Positions 1-12,164 are shown, counted from the stretch's first letter. The stretch: 64,000 nt of DNA from Lantana camara (GCA_037501455.1 CM074858.1:15922501-15986500), one strand, 5' to 3'. Numbers and translations: made by a program. Notes: generated by a model not told the origin, from the letters alone.

Positions 1-1027
1 TTGAATGGTGATGCGATCCAAACTTTCTTGGAGTAAGTTAGAGAGGTTAATTAATTTATTACATGAAACTGAATCAAGTGATAATTATAACAAACTTTCA
101 TGCATACTTATGAACTTTGTAGTTTCTTTACTGAGGAGTTTAGGATTGGCCAGATAGACGGGAGCAGTCGAGTGGATGACGAATTTGCAGGATTGTTAAA
201 AAATTACGTAAGTAAATCTGTCAACGAATCAATTTTTAAACAATTACTATTGTAAGAAATATATTTAATTTAACTTTATACAAGTGCGTGATCCAAAAAA
301 TGGAATTAACAATCCATACATACATTATTTATCTTGCGGTCCTCTTCTCAAAGTTAAAACGTGGCCCAAGTATTTTGTCAATAGTTTTAAATTCCACACA
401 CAGGCTTGGAGTAGTGGAAAGAAGACAATGAATAGTGGGGTCTGGGTCAAAGGTAGCTATGATGAATTTGTTGAAAACGATTATTATGGAATGTTAGATG
501 AAATTATTGAACTAGAATATCCCGACGAACCAATCAAGAGAGTGGTTCTATTTAAATGTGTGTGGTTTGATCCAACTCCTAATCAAGGAACTCGGATTGG
601 AGATGCAGAATGCATGACGGTAGAAGTTCGGCGAAGTGGTAAATATAGGAAATATGATCCTTTCATACTTGCCCACGAAGCCCGCCAAGTTTACTTTGTT
701 CAATATCCGGGTCGTATTAGAAACAAGCAATAATGGTTTGTGGTAATTAAAGCTAAAGCGAGAGAGAGGATAGAAATACAAGAGTCTTTACCAATAGCTT
801 ATCAAAGTGATGAAGGAATAATGGTAAATATTGTTGCCTCGGATGATAATGTAGGGCATTTGGTTGATCATAATGATAGCTTCGAGGAGGTCGAAGCTGA
901 ACTACCTAATGATAATAATAACAGTGAAAATGAGGATGGTGAGGAAGAGTTTAACTCTGATCAAAATGATTCTGATGAGGAGCTTAACTCTGATCAATAT
1001 GATGATGATTCGGATTATGACATGTGA
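1..1027 (+). pseudogene. TNP2-like CACTA transposase, C-terminal exons (DUF4216 region)
   Basis: TNP2 is the transposase of CACTA elements. Only the last exons are present: roughly 1-33, 123-207 (ending at a GTAAGT donor at 208) and about 283-1027. The last exon encodes a DUF4216-type domain, recognisable from GVWVKGSYDEF, the YYGMLDEIIELEY stretch and VVLFKCVWFD, followed by VVIKAKARER. After that comes a very acidic Asp/Glu/Asn-rich tail that ends at TGA 1025-1027. A single in-frame TAA at 731-733 splits the exon just before the WFVVIKAKAR segment; the reading frame is otherwise continuous. Without that stop the tail would be intact, so it is either a nonsense mutation or a sequencing difference. 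Confidence 0.85.
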
Positions 1028-2167
1028 GGTAAGAAATGTAATTTTCTAACTTGATGTGATCAACATGTCTGTTCTTTGCTTATTAACTTTGACTGGCAAC
1101 GTTACTCACTTCACTTTCTTATTAGCTTTTACGATAATTAGTTACATATATCTTTCAGGATTGCTTACATATATCTTTTGTTTGTGCAGGAACGAGAAAG
1201 AGATTAGTTGTCCAATTTAATAGGAGAAGGTTCTACTTGCTACTGTAAAGGGAAGAGGAGAGATAAGGTAATTAAGCACTTAAATCTGGACTGAACCTGG
1301 CAACTTTTAGGAACTGGTTGGATGTTTAACTTCAGTTTTGTTCTCATTTAATCCTATGTGTTGTTCTTGAATTCTGTGGAAAACTTAATTAAGGTATCAA
1401 TTTCATTAATTTGCTAAGATACTCGAGAGACATAGGAAAAGTTGATGTGATATAATTAGGCATAGGTTGATAGAAGTTGACAAAATTATTTGCCTATTTA
1501 TTAAATATCTAATCTGTAGAAATCTTGGTGAAAATCGAGAAAACTAGTCGTGTGATCATCGTTTTTTTTTTCTAATTTTGGGTTTTACTTGTTAATGATT
1601 TTGATTCTATTCATTTCTGTATATGGGTTTTATTATTCATTTAGTTTCCTTGGAGTATTTAGTTCAGGCTATTCGGGAAAACATGCATATAGTTGGCTTC
1701 TATTCATTTTTCTAAAACTGGTCTTACTGAATCCATTGAAGCTTTGTACAAATGCTAGCATGTTATATTTTTTATTGCAGAAGATGCTACCACTAGCATA
1801 CACAATTTAGATATTTCTAGGTAGTGATCAAAAGAGAAGAAATATCTGACGGTGCATGCATATTTTCAAAGAAAACTGCTGGGAGAAAGGGGTTAATTGA
1901 GCAAAGAGAATAAGATGGTAAATAGATATTGAAACTTGAGATTATCCAGGATTCTTACTCTGCTGTGAAAAAGTAAATCATAAGTATTGTTAGAAAAGAG
2001 GTTGTGATCTTATACTGAACCTTGTTTAGCATGGAAGCTAATTGGCAGCTCTCTTAAACCGTAGATCATAAGCTGCTCGCAAATTAATAGTATTCCTTAT
2101 TGTGTCATTACAAATATCAGTTTTCTTTGTCATGATGTATTAACTATTTGAAAGTAATTGTTTATAG
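1028..2167. other. Non-coding spacer between the two CACTA genes
   Basis: AT-rich sequence with short chance ORFs only. It probably holds the 3' UTR of the TNP2 gene and the promoter or leader of the next gene; a tttatag acceptor-like sequence directly precedes the ATG at 2168. I see no other element here. Confidence 0.5.
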
Positions 2168-2431
2168 ATGAATAGGCCTCGTGGCAACCTTAATACCGGT
2201 TTACGGGGGAGGAATAAGAGCCTCTGGAGAGGTAATATGATCATCAACAATTCATCAGCATCTGCTGCTACCTCATCTTCTGTCCCGGCTACTGTATCAG
2301 GCGATGAACCATTATTATCATCACCAGTGGCTCCTTCTCCATCTGCAGCATTAGCTCCACAACCATCATTTTCTCCTCCACAACCATCACACTCTCCTAC
2401 ACAGCCATCCCTATCTCCATCTCATACATCA

Positions 2432-2436
2432 GCATC
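2432..2436. repeat. Left target-site duplication of Athila A1 (gcatc)
   Basis: gcatc abuts the TG start of the element at 2437 and matches 10704-10708. Removing one copy and the element restores an open CACTA exon. Confidence 0.9.
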
Positions 2437-2488
2437 TGATGGGAGTCGAAGCCACCAAAAATAAGTCCCAAATATTGCACACAATTAA
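2437..2488 (-). repeat. Remnant of the A1 3' LTR (about 52 bp)
   Basis: The first ~52 bases are identical to 9105-9156, the corresponding end of the intact 5' LTR. After ...cacacaattaaa the two diverge abruptly: here the sequence enters integrase coding, whereas in the 5' LTR it continues with ttgtaaaatagtggc. This marks the breakpoint of a large deletion. Confidence 0.9.
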
Positions 2489-5400
2489 AAGGACCCATAA
2501 AATAAGTATAGGATTAAGGGGCATTTGGTTTCTAGGACCTATATTTCCCGTCTTTTGACAATTAACACAACTTTTGCAACACAAATATGCATCCTTAAAA
2601 AGTGTATGCCAGAAAAATCCACTTTTTAACACTTTATGAGCTGTTCGTTTAGGACCGAAGTGACCATCATAAGCATGACAAAACTCTAGTATGGACTTGA
2701 TTTCACTTTCAGCTACACAACGCCTAATAATCTGATCGGTGCCTATTTTCCACAAGTAAGGGTCATCCCAAATATAGTGTTTAGAATCAGACTTGATTTT
2801 ATCTTTCTCAGACCTAGACAAATGATCAGGAAAAGCACCAGTAGCCAAAAAATTAACAATATCAGCATACCAGGGAGTCAGGAGACCTGTCTGTGACCTC
2901 GGGTAGGTTTCCTGAGCAGCAAAAAGTTGTTCATCTAGAAATTTATCATTGATAGGCAGAGAATCTGGCTTAAGGACTGGAATTCGGCTGAGACGATCAG
3001 CTACCAGATTCTCGCATCCCTTCTTGTCTCTTATCTCCAAGTCGAACTCTTGTAAGAGTAGAATCCATCGAATGAGCCTTGGTTTCGCGTCCTTTTTGGT
3101 GAGAAGATACCATAAAGCTGCATGATCAGAATACACAACAACTTTAGTACCAAGCAAATAAGGACGGAATTTATCTAAAGCATAAACAATTGACAAAAGC
3201 TCCTTTCCGGTAGTAGTGTAGTTGCTTTGGGCATTGTCTAGCAACTTCGAGGCGTAAAAGATCACGTGAGAGTTCTTGTTGATCTTTTGTCCAAGTACAG
3301 CCCCTACGGTATAATCGCTTGAATCACATATGATTTCGAACGGGTACTCCCAATTCGGTGGTTTAATGATCGGGTCCGAAATCAATTTTTCTTTCAACAA
3401 GTCAAAAGAAGCTTTACATTCATCATCAATCTCGAACTTCACATCTTTTTGGAGCAACTTGCACAACGGTTTGGTGATCTTTGAGAAGTCCTTAATGAAT
3501 CGCCTATAAAAACCTGCATGTCCAAGAAAGGAACGTACTTCCCGCACACTCGCGGGGTAAGGCATGGACTTAATGACATCGACTTTAGATTTATCAACTT
3601 CAATACCATGTACAGAAACAATGCCCCAAAATTAAACCTTTATCAACCATGAAGTGACACTTTTCATAATTCAAGACCAAATTCGTCTCAATGCAACGTT
3701 TCAATATTGTAGCAAGATAATTGAGGCATTCATCAAAAGAGTTTCCATAAACCGTAAAATCGTCCATGAATACCTCAATAATTTGCTCAACATATTCAGA
3801 TAATATACTTACCATGCACCTTTGAAAGGTGGCCGGCGCGTTGCAAAGTCTAAAAGGCATTCGCCTAAACGCAAAGGTCCCAAATGCACATGTGAAAGTC
3901 GTCTTTCCTTGGTCTTCCGGTGCTACCGGAATCTGATAGAATCCTGAGTAACCATCAAGAGAACAATAGTGAGTTTTCCCAGCTAATCGTTCGAGCATTT
4001 GATCAATAAAGGGAAGGGGAAAATGATCTTTCTTAGTAAGAGAATTAAGACTTCTATAATTCATACACACCCTCCAACCATTTTGAACTCTAGTAGGAAC
4101 CAACTCACCATCCTTGTTTTCAACAACTGTAATTCCCGTTTTATTGGGCACAACTTAAATGGGACTTACCCACTCGCTATCGGATATCGGGTAGATCATA
4201 CCTGCATCAAGGAGTTTGATGATCTCCTTTTTCACTACCTCCATCATTGGTGGGTTGAGCCTTTGTTGTGCTTCGCGGCGTGGTTTGGCACCTTCTTCCA
4301 AAATGATTTTATGCATGCACGTGGAAGGACTGAGTCCTTTGATATCAGCAATGGTCCATCCAATAGCCTGTTTGTATTCCCGAAGAACTCTGATCAATTT
4401 CTCCTCTTCCAGACTATTGAGCGTACTGGCTATGATCACTGGCAGTGTCTCTTTGTCTCCTAGATAGGCATATTTCAAGTGTTGCGGCTGTGTCTTAAGT
4501 TCCAGCTTAGGGGCCTGTAAAACAGAAGGTAAAAGTTTAGATTCAGACCGATTAAGCTCAAAAGGTACAAATTTAGAACTTGTAACTTGGAGAACTTCCA
4601 TAGCATAAATTATCTCAAACATGTCTTCAGAAAGTCTGAATTTATCATCAAATTTCTTCATTTTATCAACGGACAAGCTATGGCACAAGACATAATCCAA
4701 TTCATCTTCATGGTTCAAGGCAAACACTTTATTAGTCAAGTTATCTATGATATCAACGTTTTAGACACAAGAGATATCATCAACATGTTTCATAGCATCA
4801 TACATATTAAACTTTACCATTTCACCATCAAACTCTAAAGTCAAAGAACCACTATGAACATCGATTTTCGCTTTAGCCGTGCTAAGGAAAGGTCTACCCA
4901 ATAGAATGTCCGAAGACTTAGTAGAACTATCCTTTTCCATATCAAGAACAAAGAAATCGGCGGGGAAAATTAATTCATTCACTTGTACCAAAACATCTTC
5001 TAGGACACCCTCGGGATAAACAAGCGAACGATCGGCTAATTGGATAATGACCCCGGTGTGAGCTAATGGACCAAGACCCAAAGAGGTGTAAATAGACAAA
5101 GGCATCACATTAATAGAAGCTCCCAAATCACATATAGCCTTACCAATACCAATATTACCAATTTTGCAAGGGATAGAAAACATACCTCTATCGCGACACT
5201 TAGGTGGTAATTTCCTTTGTAAGACTGTTGAAACATTTTCACCAACACTCACCTTCTCATTACCTGTCAACTTACGCTTATTGGTGCATAATTCCTTAAG
5301 GAATTTGGCGTAGCGTGGAACCTGTTTGATGGCCTCGAGAAGTGGAATATTTACTTCAACTTTTTCAAAAAGAGCCAAGATGCTCTTATCCTCTTTGTCT

Positions 5401-6832
5401 TTCTTGTTCTGAGCCAGTCTCTGAGGGAATGGTGGTGGTACTATTAGCGGTTTAGGCTTCTGAGTGATTTCAGCCTGTCTGGAAGTCTGTCCGTGATCAC
5501 TGGCAGTATTCTTCTCAATTTGTTTTTCAGTTTCTGTATCAGAAACCTGCATCTGATCACTTTTTGAAATCCTGTCCACTGGAGGCTGCAATTCCTTCCT
5601 GCTTCGCAACACAACCGCGCTCACATTGTATCTAGGGTCGTGGGTTTACGACTGTAGTTTTCCTTGGGTCTCCAATTGTTAGGAATAGTGCCCTAGAAAG
5701 CCGATTAGTCATAATCCGTTTTGGGACTTTCCTAGTATCACAGACAATCTTTGAATAATATACGATTGATTAAAATCATAGGCAAACACTTCTTTATATG
5801 CTCTTGTTTGGTATGCGTTTACTTTAGCTGTGCATGTATGAGAACTCCCCTAATCCTGATGACTTTAGGACTCTACCATTTAGGTGAAATGGTTCATGAA
5901 ACGAGCCCTATATCACATAAGTCATGATTAGTAAAATACTCCAAGCCGATGAGTCCTACCGACAGTGGGAGTGTCAACCTGACTCCTCTAAGGCTTGCTT
6001 GTGGGATCACGCCCTTAAGAAGGACCACCTTGTTTCATGGAGGTGCAAAGTGTATAGTTGATACGTGCGTGATACATAAGGGTGCTTACTTCAATAAGTA
6101 AGTTCACTGAGGTGCCCCGTGTGAGAAGATTCCTAAATGGGAAAGGAAGTTTCTATTTCAGGAAATGGAAACTTCCAGATTAGGAAATATCTCACGAGTC
6201 ATTGATGTGATTAATTGATCCTTACACTTGAGGTTCCATGTTACTTTATGAGTTAACTCTGTAGTCTTTGGTATAAGCTTTAAAGGGTGTCGCCTTAGAC
6301 AACTGATTCAAGGCTTATGCTGGGGCTGCACAAGTGACTCATGAAAGTGAATGAGAATCAAGAAAGGACCTACACTTGCATATGCAAGGTGATCTCTTAT
6401 TGTGTAAGTCATTCATATGCCATATGGAGTCCTTGGCCAAGGCAGTAGATCAAGACATCAAGAAAAGGGTTTCTTGGATTGAGATCAAATGGATATGAAA
6501 TGCACTAAGCTTTAAGACCAGATTATTAGGGTTCTAATTATTCCCTTACCCTAGATCATGGTTGAGAGATAGTAAGTAGGAGGATTGTATCTCACATGAA
6601 TCAATGACTTAAAGGTTCTGTCGAATCCGAACATTCCAATTCAGCTAGGGGGTTAAACACCTGTTGCTAGACTATGGTTGTTTAATCTGTGGACTGATTA
6701 ATTAATTAGTGAATTAATTAATTAGGGTCACTGCTAATTGAATTGAGAACCTAGAGGGTCACACACAACAACTTGGTTACATGAGTTGAGGCTTTAAAAT
6801 GATTAAACGAGTTAATCAAGCCTAGAGGGTTC

Positions 6833-6889
6833 CACACGTGTGAAATCACACGTGTGGCTCACGTGAGTGACACATGTCACACACGTGTG
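6833..6889. promoter_or_regulatory. Run of five ACGT/ATGT palindromes in the solo LTR
   Basis: CACACGTGTG (6833-6842), CACACGTGTG (6847-6856), CTCACGTGAG (6858-6867), TGACACATGTCA (6868-6879) and CACACGTGTG (6880-6889) follow one another within 57 bp. Each is a perfect palindrome with different outer bases. Four contain CACGTG, the G-box core bound by plant bZIP and bHLH factors (family knowledge). They lie about 345-400 bp upstream of the LTR TATA box, in the U3 position. Confidence 0.6.
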
Positions 6890-7232
6890 AATATATATAT
6901 ATTGTATATATATGTATTAAATAATTAAATGTGTTAATTATTTAATAGACTTTGGTTTAATTTTGAATTAAAAAGAAAGTCTTATTTTGGAGAAAATAAT
7001 CTAGTTAATTAATTACGAATTAATTAATTAGATAAAAATAAGTTATTTATTTTATAATAAATAAAGTATAAAATTATCCAAAAATAGTTTGGATATTTTT
7101 AGCTCTCTTGAAAGTTGATTTGAATTAGAATTCAAAGTCAAAGTTGGAGAATACTTGATGATCAAGTAATAGGAGAGAGAGGGACCAAATCCTTGCCCAA
7201 CAAGGATTAGGATCGGCGCCCCTCTCCCTTGC

Positions 7233-7243
7233 CTATATATAGG
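7233..7243 (+). promoter_or_regulatory. TATA box of the solo LTR
   Basis: ctatatatagg is followed at once by a perfect hairpin, AGGGGAGC-ttat-GCTCCCCT (7241-7260), near the expected transcription start. About 445 bp of R/U5 follow. Confidence 0.6.
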
Positions 7244-9081
7244 GGAGCTTATGCTCCCCTTTAGAGCTAATCGAATTCTTTTGGTTCATTTGTTGAACAC
7301 CATCCTTTCTCCAAGATAAACGAAACCCTAGGTTAAACCTAAACACTAACTAGAGAACTAGCATCCTTACTAGTTAGATTGTAGCCAAGTTGGTGGACTA
7401 TCTCTAGAGAGCTTCAAGTTAGAAGTTTTGAAGATTCGAGCTTTACCAAAAGGTTGGTGTGGATTGCTATCCCGACAATGGATTCTGAAGTAGAAAGAGA
7501 CTTTCGAGGGACGGGTTGTCAAGCCGCGAGAAGAGCCTTCTTGGGTGGCTTGAAACGCTTCAAGAAAGAATAAAAGAAAAGTAAGTTTACTATCTCTACG
7601 AATTTGGTTACACGATTGCGAGTCCAAGATCCTTTTGTTAGAAAAATTTTTAAATTCCGCTGCTTTCTGATTCGTGTTTTCCAACACAATTTACTCACCG
7701 AAGAGGCAATTTGTCCCATATGAGTCTCCATGGTCTTGATAGTGTCCTCTATCTTTTGAATCCTGTTCGTCGTATCCTGTTGATATTTCTCGGAATTAGT
7801 GGCCAACAAACGAACAATTTCACTAAGAGGCGTACCTGAACCCTGAGGGTGTTGTGGTCTTGGCTGCGGTGGAGGAGGTGGACGAAAATTCTAATTATTT
7901 GGTTGATTATTGGCCTAGCTTAAATGCGGGTGGTACTTCCATCCGGGGTTGTAAGTGTTCGAATAGGGGCCGAACTTTCTCTGCTAAAAATCCATTGCAT
8001 TTACATCCGCGGGTGTCTCCTCATGGAGTGTAGGGCACGCATCGGTAGGGTGCTCGGGACTAGTGCAAATGCCACATACTCTCGAGGGTGGATTAGTACC
8101 TACATTCATTTTCTGCACCAAGGTTGTTAGCAAAGACTCAATTTTATTAAGAGGACTAAGAGTTACCTCGTTTACCGTCCTTGGTATATCCTGCCGAGCT
8201 CCAAACTGTTGAGAATTTGCAGCCATGGTAGAAATAAGCTCTCTAGCTTCGGTGGGGGTCTTGCTAACGATTGCTCCACCGCTTGCGGCATCCATCATTC
8301 GGCGTTCCATCGGAGTTAAGCCCTCGTAAAAGTATTGGATGACTAATTGATCTGAAATTCCATGTTGAGGGCAACTTGCTAGCAACCTCTTGTATCTTTC
8401 CCAATACTCGTAGAGGCTCTCGGAATCTTTTTGTTTAACTCCACAAATCTCCCGCCTAATATTGGTGGCACGGGAGGCTGGAAAGTACCTTTCAAGGAAT
8501 TGCCTCGACATCTCCGCCCAAGTAGTGACCGTACCCGAAGGTAAGTAATACAACCAATCCTTTGTTGCATCTTGCAATGAGAATGGGAAGGCCCTAAGCT
8601 TAATTTGATCCTCCGTGACATTGTGTGGCTTCATGGATGTGCACACAAGATGGAACTCTTTCAAATGCTTATTCGGATCTTTATTTTCCAAACCACGGAA
8701 AGTGGGCAACAAATGGATGAGGCCTGACTTCAGTTCGAAGCCCTCTTGCAGTGCTGGAAAGGTTATGCACAGTGGCTGTTGAGCTTCAGTTGGTCGGGCA
8801 AGCTGACGAAGCGTTCCGTTATGAGCCATATCCTGACCGTGATCACTGTCAGGTTCACTGACAGTCTATTCTTCAAATTCCAACTGCTGTTCAGTTTCGA
8901 TGTCCGAATCCAGTTCAAAAGGACTCGAACTTTCACCAACTGCTGCTTGCTCTTTCCTTTGTCTTGTCCACTTCCTAATCTTCTTGGCGGTCTTTTCGAT
9001 CTCGGGATCGTATGCAACGAGTTGTCCCGAACGAAGATTCCTGGACATAAGAAAAGAAACAAAATCAATTAAAAACCAAGT

Positions 9082-9098
9082 CCCCGGCAACGGCGCCC
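9082..9098 (-). promoter_or_regulatory. Primer binding site of A1 (tRNA-Asp)
   Basis: On the minus strand the sequence reads gggcgccgttgccgggg, complementary to the 3' end of plant tRNA-Asp except for the first base. It lies 6 bp inside the LTR end. Confidence 0.85.
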
Positions 9099-9104
9099 AA
9101 AAAT

Positions 9105-10703
9105 TGATGGGAGTCGAAGCCACCAAAAATAAGTCCCAAATATTGCACACAATTAAATTGTAAAATAGTGGCAACGGGTATCGATCCATTGGACGAGTTT
9201 GCAATCTTTTAATACGCCAAGAAAATAAAACGACTAATTAAAATAAGGGGGGGGGGGGTTCAAGATTTTTACCAAACTAATAATGAAACTAAATAAACAA
9301 GAATAAAACTGACTAAATAGATAAAAGATTAACAACTAACTCAGCTGACACTTAGATTAACTCAGTAAATGACGAATAGCTGGGATTTTCCTACGCATGC
9401 ATCTAACTATGATCACGGACAGGGTGATTAATTCCTCGTTAGGCTAGCTATAGTTACCAATTACCTTAGGCTCCCCCGTTTCTTCGTATTTTTAGAATAA
9501 TTTGAAGAAACTCCTAAAGACTATTCCCTAATTTGCTAATAACCTTTTCAGAAACTCCTTTAAAGATTCAATTAACTAATTGCTTTACGAACTAAAGAAA
9601 CACTAACCCTAACCGACTAAGTAGAAACTCCTACTTCGCCTAATTAGACCGTAATATTCCACAACACAAAATCAGCCGAACTTAACAACCTAGTGTTGAT
9701 TGCTACTTCGTTAATTACCCGGTTAGACTCCACCAAATAAATTAACTAGCTTTATGTGAATTTCCAATCCTAGGACTTGAGCTCTTAAATCAAAGAATCA
9801 AGGTAAAACACAATATCTTGAATTCGGAAATAAAACGGATAACTTAATTAATCAACCCAAAGCAAATTGTCTCACATAATCTAATACATGCTTTGGAAAA
9901 TCCCAACTAAAAAGTAAATTAGCTACTCATAACGAAATTGAACAAACGGAGTTTTGAAAATAACATAGTATTCAAACAAAATAAAAGGAAGGAAAACAGA
10001 ATAAAACTATTGATGCTTGAAAGTCTCTTTCCCCCTGGACTGGAGTTGCTGCGTGAATTTGTAGAAGGAATGAAGTTGTGTCGTGTGGAGTCCCCCTATC
10101 TGCATGATTTTCGTCACTAAATAGTGCAAAGTGGGGGCTGCTGACTTCTTTCCACTCTCCCACGTTCTGCCATGATCACAAATCATCACTGCCATTAATT
10201 CCCAAAAATGAGTGCTGCCACTAACACCCATAAACTCAAAATTGATTCTCGCTGAATTGTAACGTTGACAACCTCCAAATTATAAGTCTTGAGAACGTGC
10301 GGCCCCCACTCTCCTACAAGAACGTGCAGCCCCTTTTTGGATGAAATAATTCCCCTAAGAATAACATTGAGGGTTCTGACTTCTTTCAATCGTGGCAATT
10401 AATCTAGGAATTGGGCTTCCTCCATAATGGTTGCATGGGCTACATGGCTCCAAAAAGCATCAGATAATCTTCCCCATTTAATTACACCTTAGGTCAATGG
10501 GCCCTAATCGTTTGTCTCCAATTGATCCAAGAAGTGGGCTTACGTGACAGATCCCCTTTGTTACAAAACCTCCTTCAAACTCTTCCAATGATAAATCCTG
10601 AACAAAATATAGAATGTTAGGCATTTATTCAAAATTAAATCAATGAGTGGGGTAAAACATAGGAATTCTAAGTCCCAAAATTAAGTGAATATGCAACGTA
10701 TCA
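9105..10703 (-). repeat. 5' LTR of Athila A1 (1599 bp)
   Basis: It runs TG...CA between the primer site and the target duplication. The same family forms 19240-21469. It contains the empty counterpart of the hAT MITE insertion seen in that copy (around 9691-9698). A run of ten or more G lies at about 9247-9258 (C run in the other copy). Confidence 0.9.
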
Positions 10704-10708
10704 GCATC
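10704..10708. repeat. Right target-site duplication of Athila A1 (gcatc)
   Basis: gcatc directly follows the LTR end ...cgtatca at 10703 and matches 2432-2436. Confidence 0.9.
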
Positions 10709-12164
10709 TCCTACTCAACCAATTATTGATTCGAATTCTACATCACCACTTGGCATGTGTGCACCATCATCCATCGGTAAAGCAAAATTAGAGCCCTCTG
10801 GGAATACGTAAGTATAGAACATAAAGTTTGTTGTGTCTTCGAATATTTCTGAAGTTTATGCATCTTCATAATATGTATTTATGCAGGTATGTCGATAGTT
10901 GGGCTGGGACAAACAATATCACTAATGTCCTGAAATCAAAGTTGACTGAGCCGTATAGGACATGGAAAGACATTCCCCGATATGTTGTTGCTGAATGGTT
11001 CGAGGAGTGGAAGGTATTAATCATTACATTTGTTTATTTAATTATTTATAACATAAATTAAATATTAAAAATGTTATATTTTATTGTTATTTGATTTTTA
11101 TTTTACAGAAATATGTATATTGGGATCCACAACATGAACAACATATGAGAACTGCATTTGAGTCTGTTGGAGCGAAACGTTTGGCTAATCATTATAATAG
11201 GATTAGACACAAAGGTGAGAAGCCAGGATGGATGTCACAGAGAGTTTATGACAACTTGTCTGAATGGTGGAAGACTGAAGAGTTCACGTTTAAATCTTTG
11301 AAAAAAAAGAAAAATAGGGCATCCACTAAAGGAGGTGTACTTCATACAGGTGGAAGCATTTCAGCTGCTACTATTCGAAAAAGATTGGTTAGTCATTACC
11401 TTAACAATATTTAACAATTAGCTTAGTTTGTGTTCGAATAAGTTATCAAGTGTACATTATTTTCAGAGCGAGAGGGAAGACAGAGAAGTAGACCATGAAG
11501 AGATATTCAAGATGACTCGAATCAGAAAGTTGGATAAAAAATAAATAACAAATGAGAATGTTGGAAATAATGATGAAGACGGTCAACCAAGTGAACAAAG
11601 TGATGATGTGGGTAGAGCTATGTGGGTCGACGAGCGTTCGAGCTCAACATGGGTTAGTTTGATTGTATTTATGAGCAATTAATAATTTACTAAAAGGTTT
11701 ATTCACAATCATAATGACCACTTCTGGATATATATTACTGTAGGAGCTTTACATGAAGTTGAAAGAGGATAGAAACCAAAAAGCAGCTCTACTAGGTGAG
11801 GACGAGAGGGTTAACTTGCCTACCGACTTTGAATTACTTATTCAAGCTGGTGGGGGGACCAAACAAGAAAGGCGAGGTGTATGGGATGCCATACTTGAAA
11901 AGCAAATGCTCACTTACAAAAACTCCCACTAACTCTCAAGGTTGCTCTACTACCTCAGCCCCATTGTCGGAGTTGGATGAGTTGAGAAGACAACAATAGC
12001 AATTGCTTGAAGAACAAGCTACATTATGACAACAAATGCAGGAGCAGGAGGCTGGGATATGCCAACAGAAGGATCTGATTTTATTCGCCATAGCAGCGAT
12101 GACCGCTATGTTTCAACAACAACGGAATTCAGATCCCGATGTCCAACGTCTCTCAAATGACTAG

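Larger units (their letters stand above)
5677..7686 (+). mobile_element. Solo LTR (2.0 kb) inserted in Athila A1
   Basis: The 2010-bp block begins TGTTAGG and ends TTTTCCAACA, flanked by a 4-bp duplication caat (5673-5676, 7687-7690). It separates the gag reading frame (SVSKL) from the downstream ETQGKL frame, so the insertion point is clear. It contains no primer site, polypurine tract or coding region, so it is best read as a solo LTR left by LTR-LTR recombination. A TATATATAGG box at 7233-7243 points to plus orientation, opposite to its host. The clade is uncertain; a 4-bp duplication is slightly short for the class. Confidence 0.75.
2490..9048 (-). pseudogene. Athila A1 gag-pol, degenerate and interrupted
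   Basis: Reading on the minus strand, gag starts near 9048 (MSRNLRSGQLVAYDPEIEK). It has a Retrotrans_gag region ending about 8200 and a zinc-knuckle-like CGICTSPEHPTDACP near 8060. After the solo LTR come LRSRKEL, protease (AICDLGASINVMPLS, about 5150), RT with FMDD (about 3770), RNase H ([14 protein letters not shown], about 3320) and the integrase H2C2 finger (about 2600). Breaks include an in-frame TAG just upstream of the codons for DMAHNG (about 8868), stops near 7985 and 7920, stops at about 4761 and 4153, a frameshift near 3610-3640, and loss of the integrase core. Gag packages RNA and pol carries out reverse transcription and integration in intact relatives; this copy can do neither. 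Confidence 0.88.
2437..10703 (-). mobile_element. Athila-clade Ty3/gypsy retrotransposon A1, internally deleted, nested in CACTA
   Basis: The element starts TGATGGG at 2437 and ends CGTATCA at 10703, flanked by the 5-bp duplication gcatc (2432-2436, 10704-10708). On the minus strand the order is 5' LTR (9105-10703), tRNA-Asp primer site, gag, protease, RT, RNase H and the integrase zinc finger. The catalytic part of integrase, everything 3' of it and almost the whole 3' LTR are gone; only about 52 bp of the 3' LTR end remain (2437-2488). A solo LTR sits between gag and protease. The tRNA-Asp primer site, the fused gag-pol and the CDLGAS protease motif place it in Athila. It shares its LTR with A2 at 19240. 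Confidence 0.9.
2168..12164 (+). pseudogene. Second CACTA gene with Transposase_24-type domain, split by Athila A1
   Basis: Exon 1 (2168-2436, resuming at 10709 after the inserted element and its 5-bp repeat, to a GTAAGT donor at 10808) encodes a basic start MNRPRGNLNTGLRGRNK and a Ser/Pro-rich linker with PQPS-type repeats. Further exons are 10887-11013, 11109-11387, 11467-11652 and from 11744, all bounded by GT/AG. Exons 2-3 carry the conserved part of plant En/Spm-associated proteins (YVAEWFEEWKKYVYWDP-like, then HYNRIRHKGEKPGWM). The tail is Gln-rich and coiled-coil-like. Breaks: TAA at 11542-11544, a frameshift in the G run near 11852, TAG at 11998, further stops, and the 8.3-kb insertion. 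The product is thought to bind subterminal repeats or assist TNP2; that role is family knowledge. Confidence 0.8.

Noticed and set aside
2168..2464. A complete 98-codon protein
   Set aside because: It is the first exon of the second CACTA gene running into the inserted LTR.
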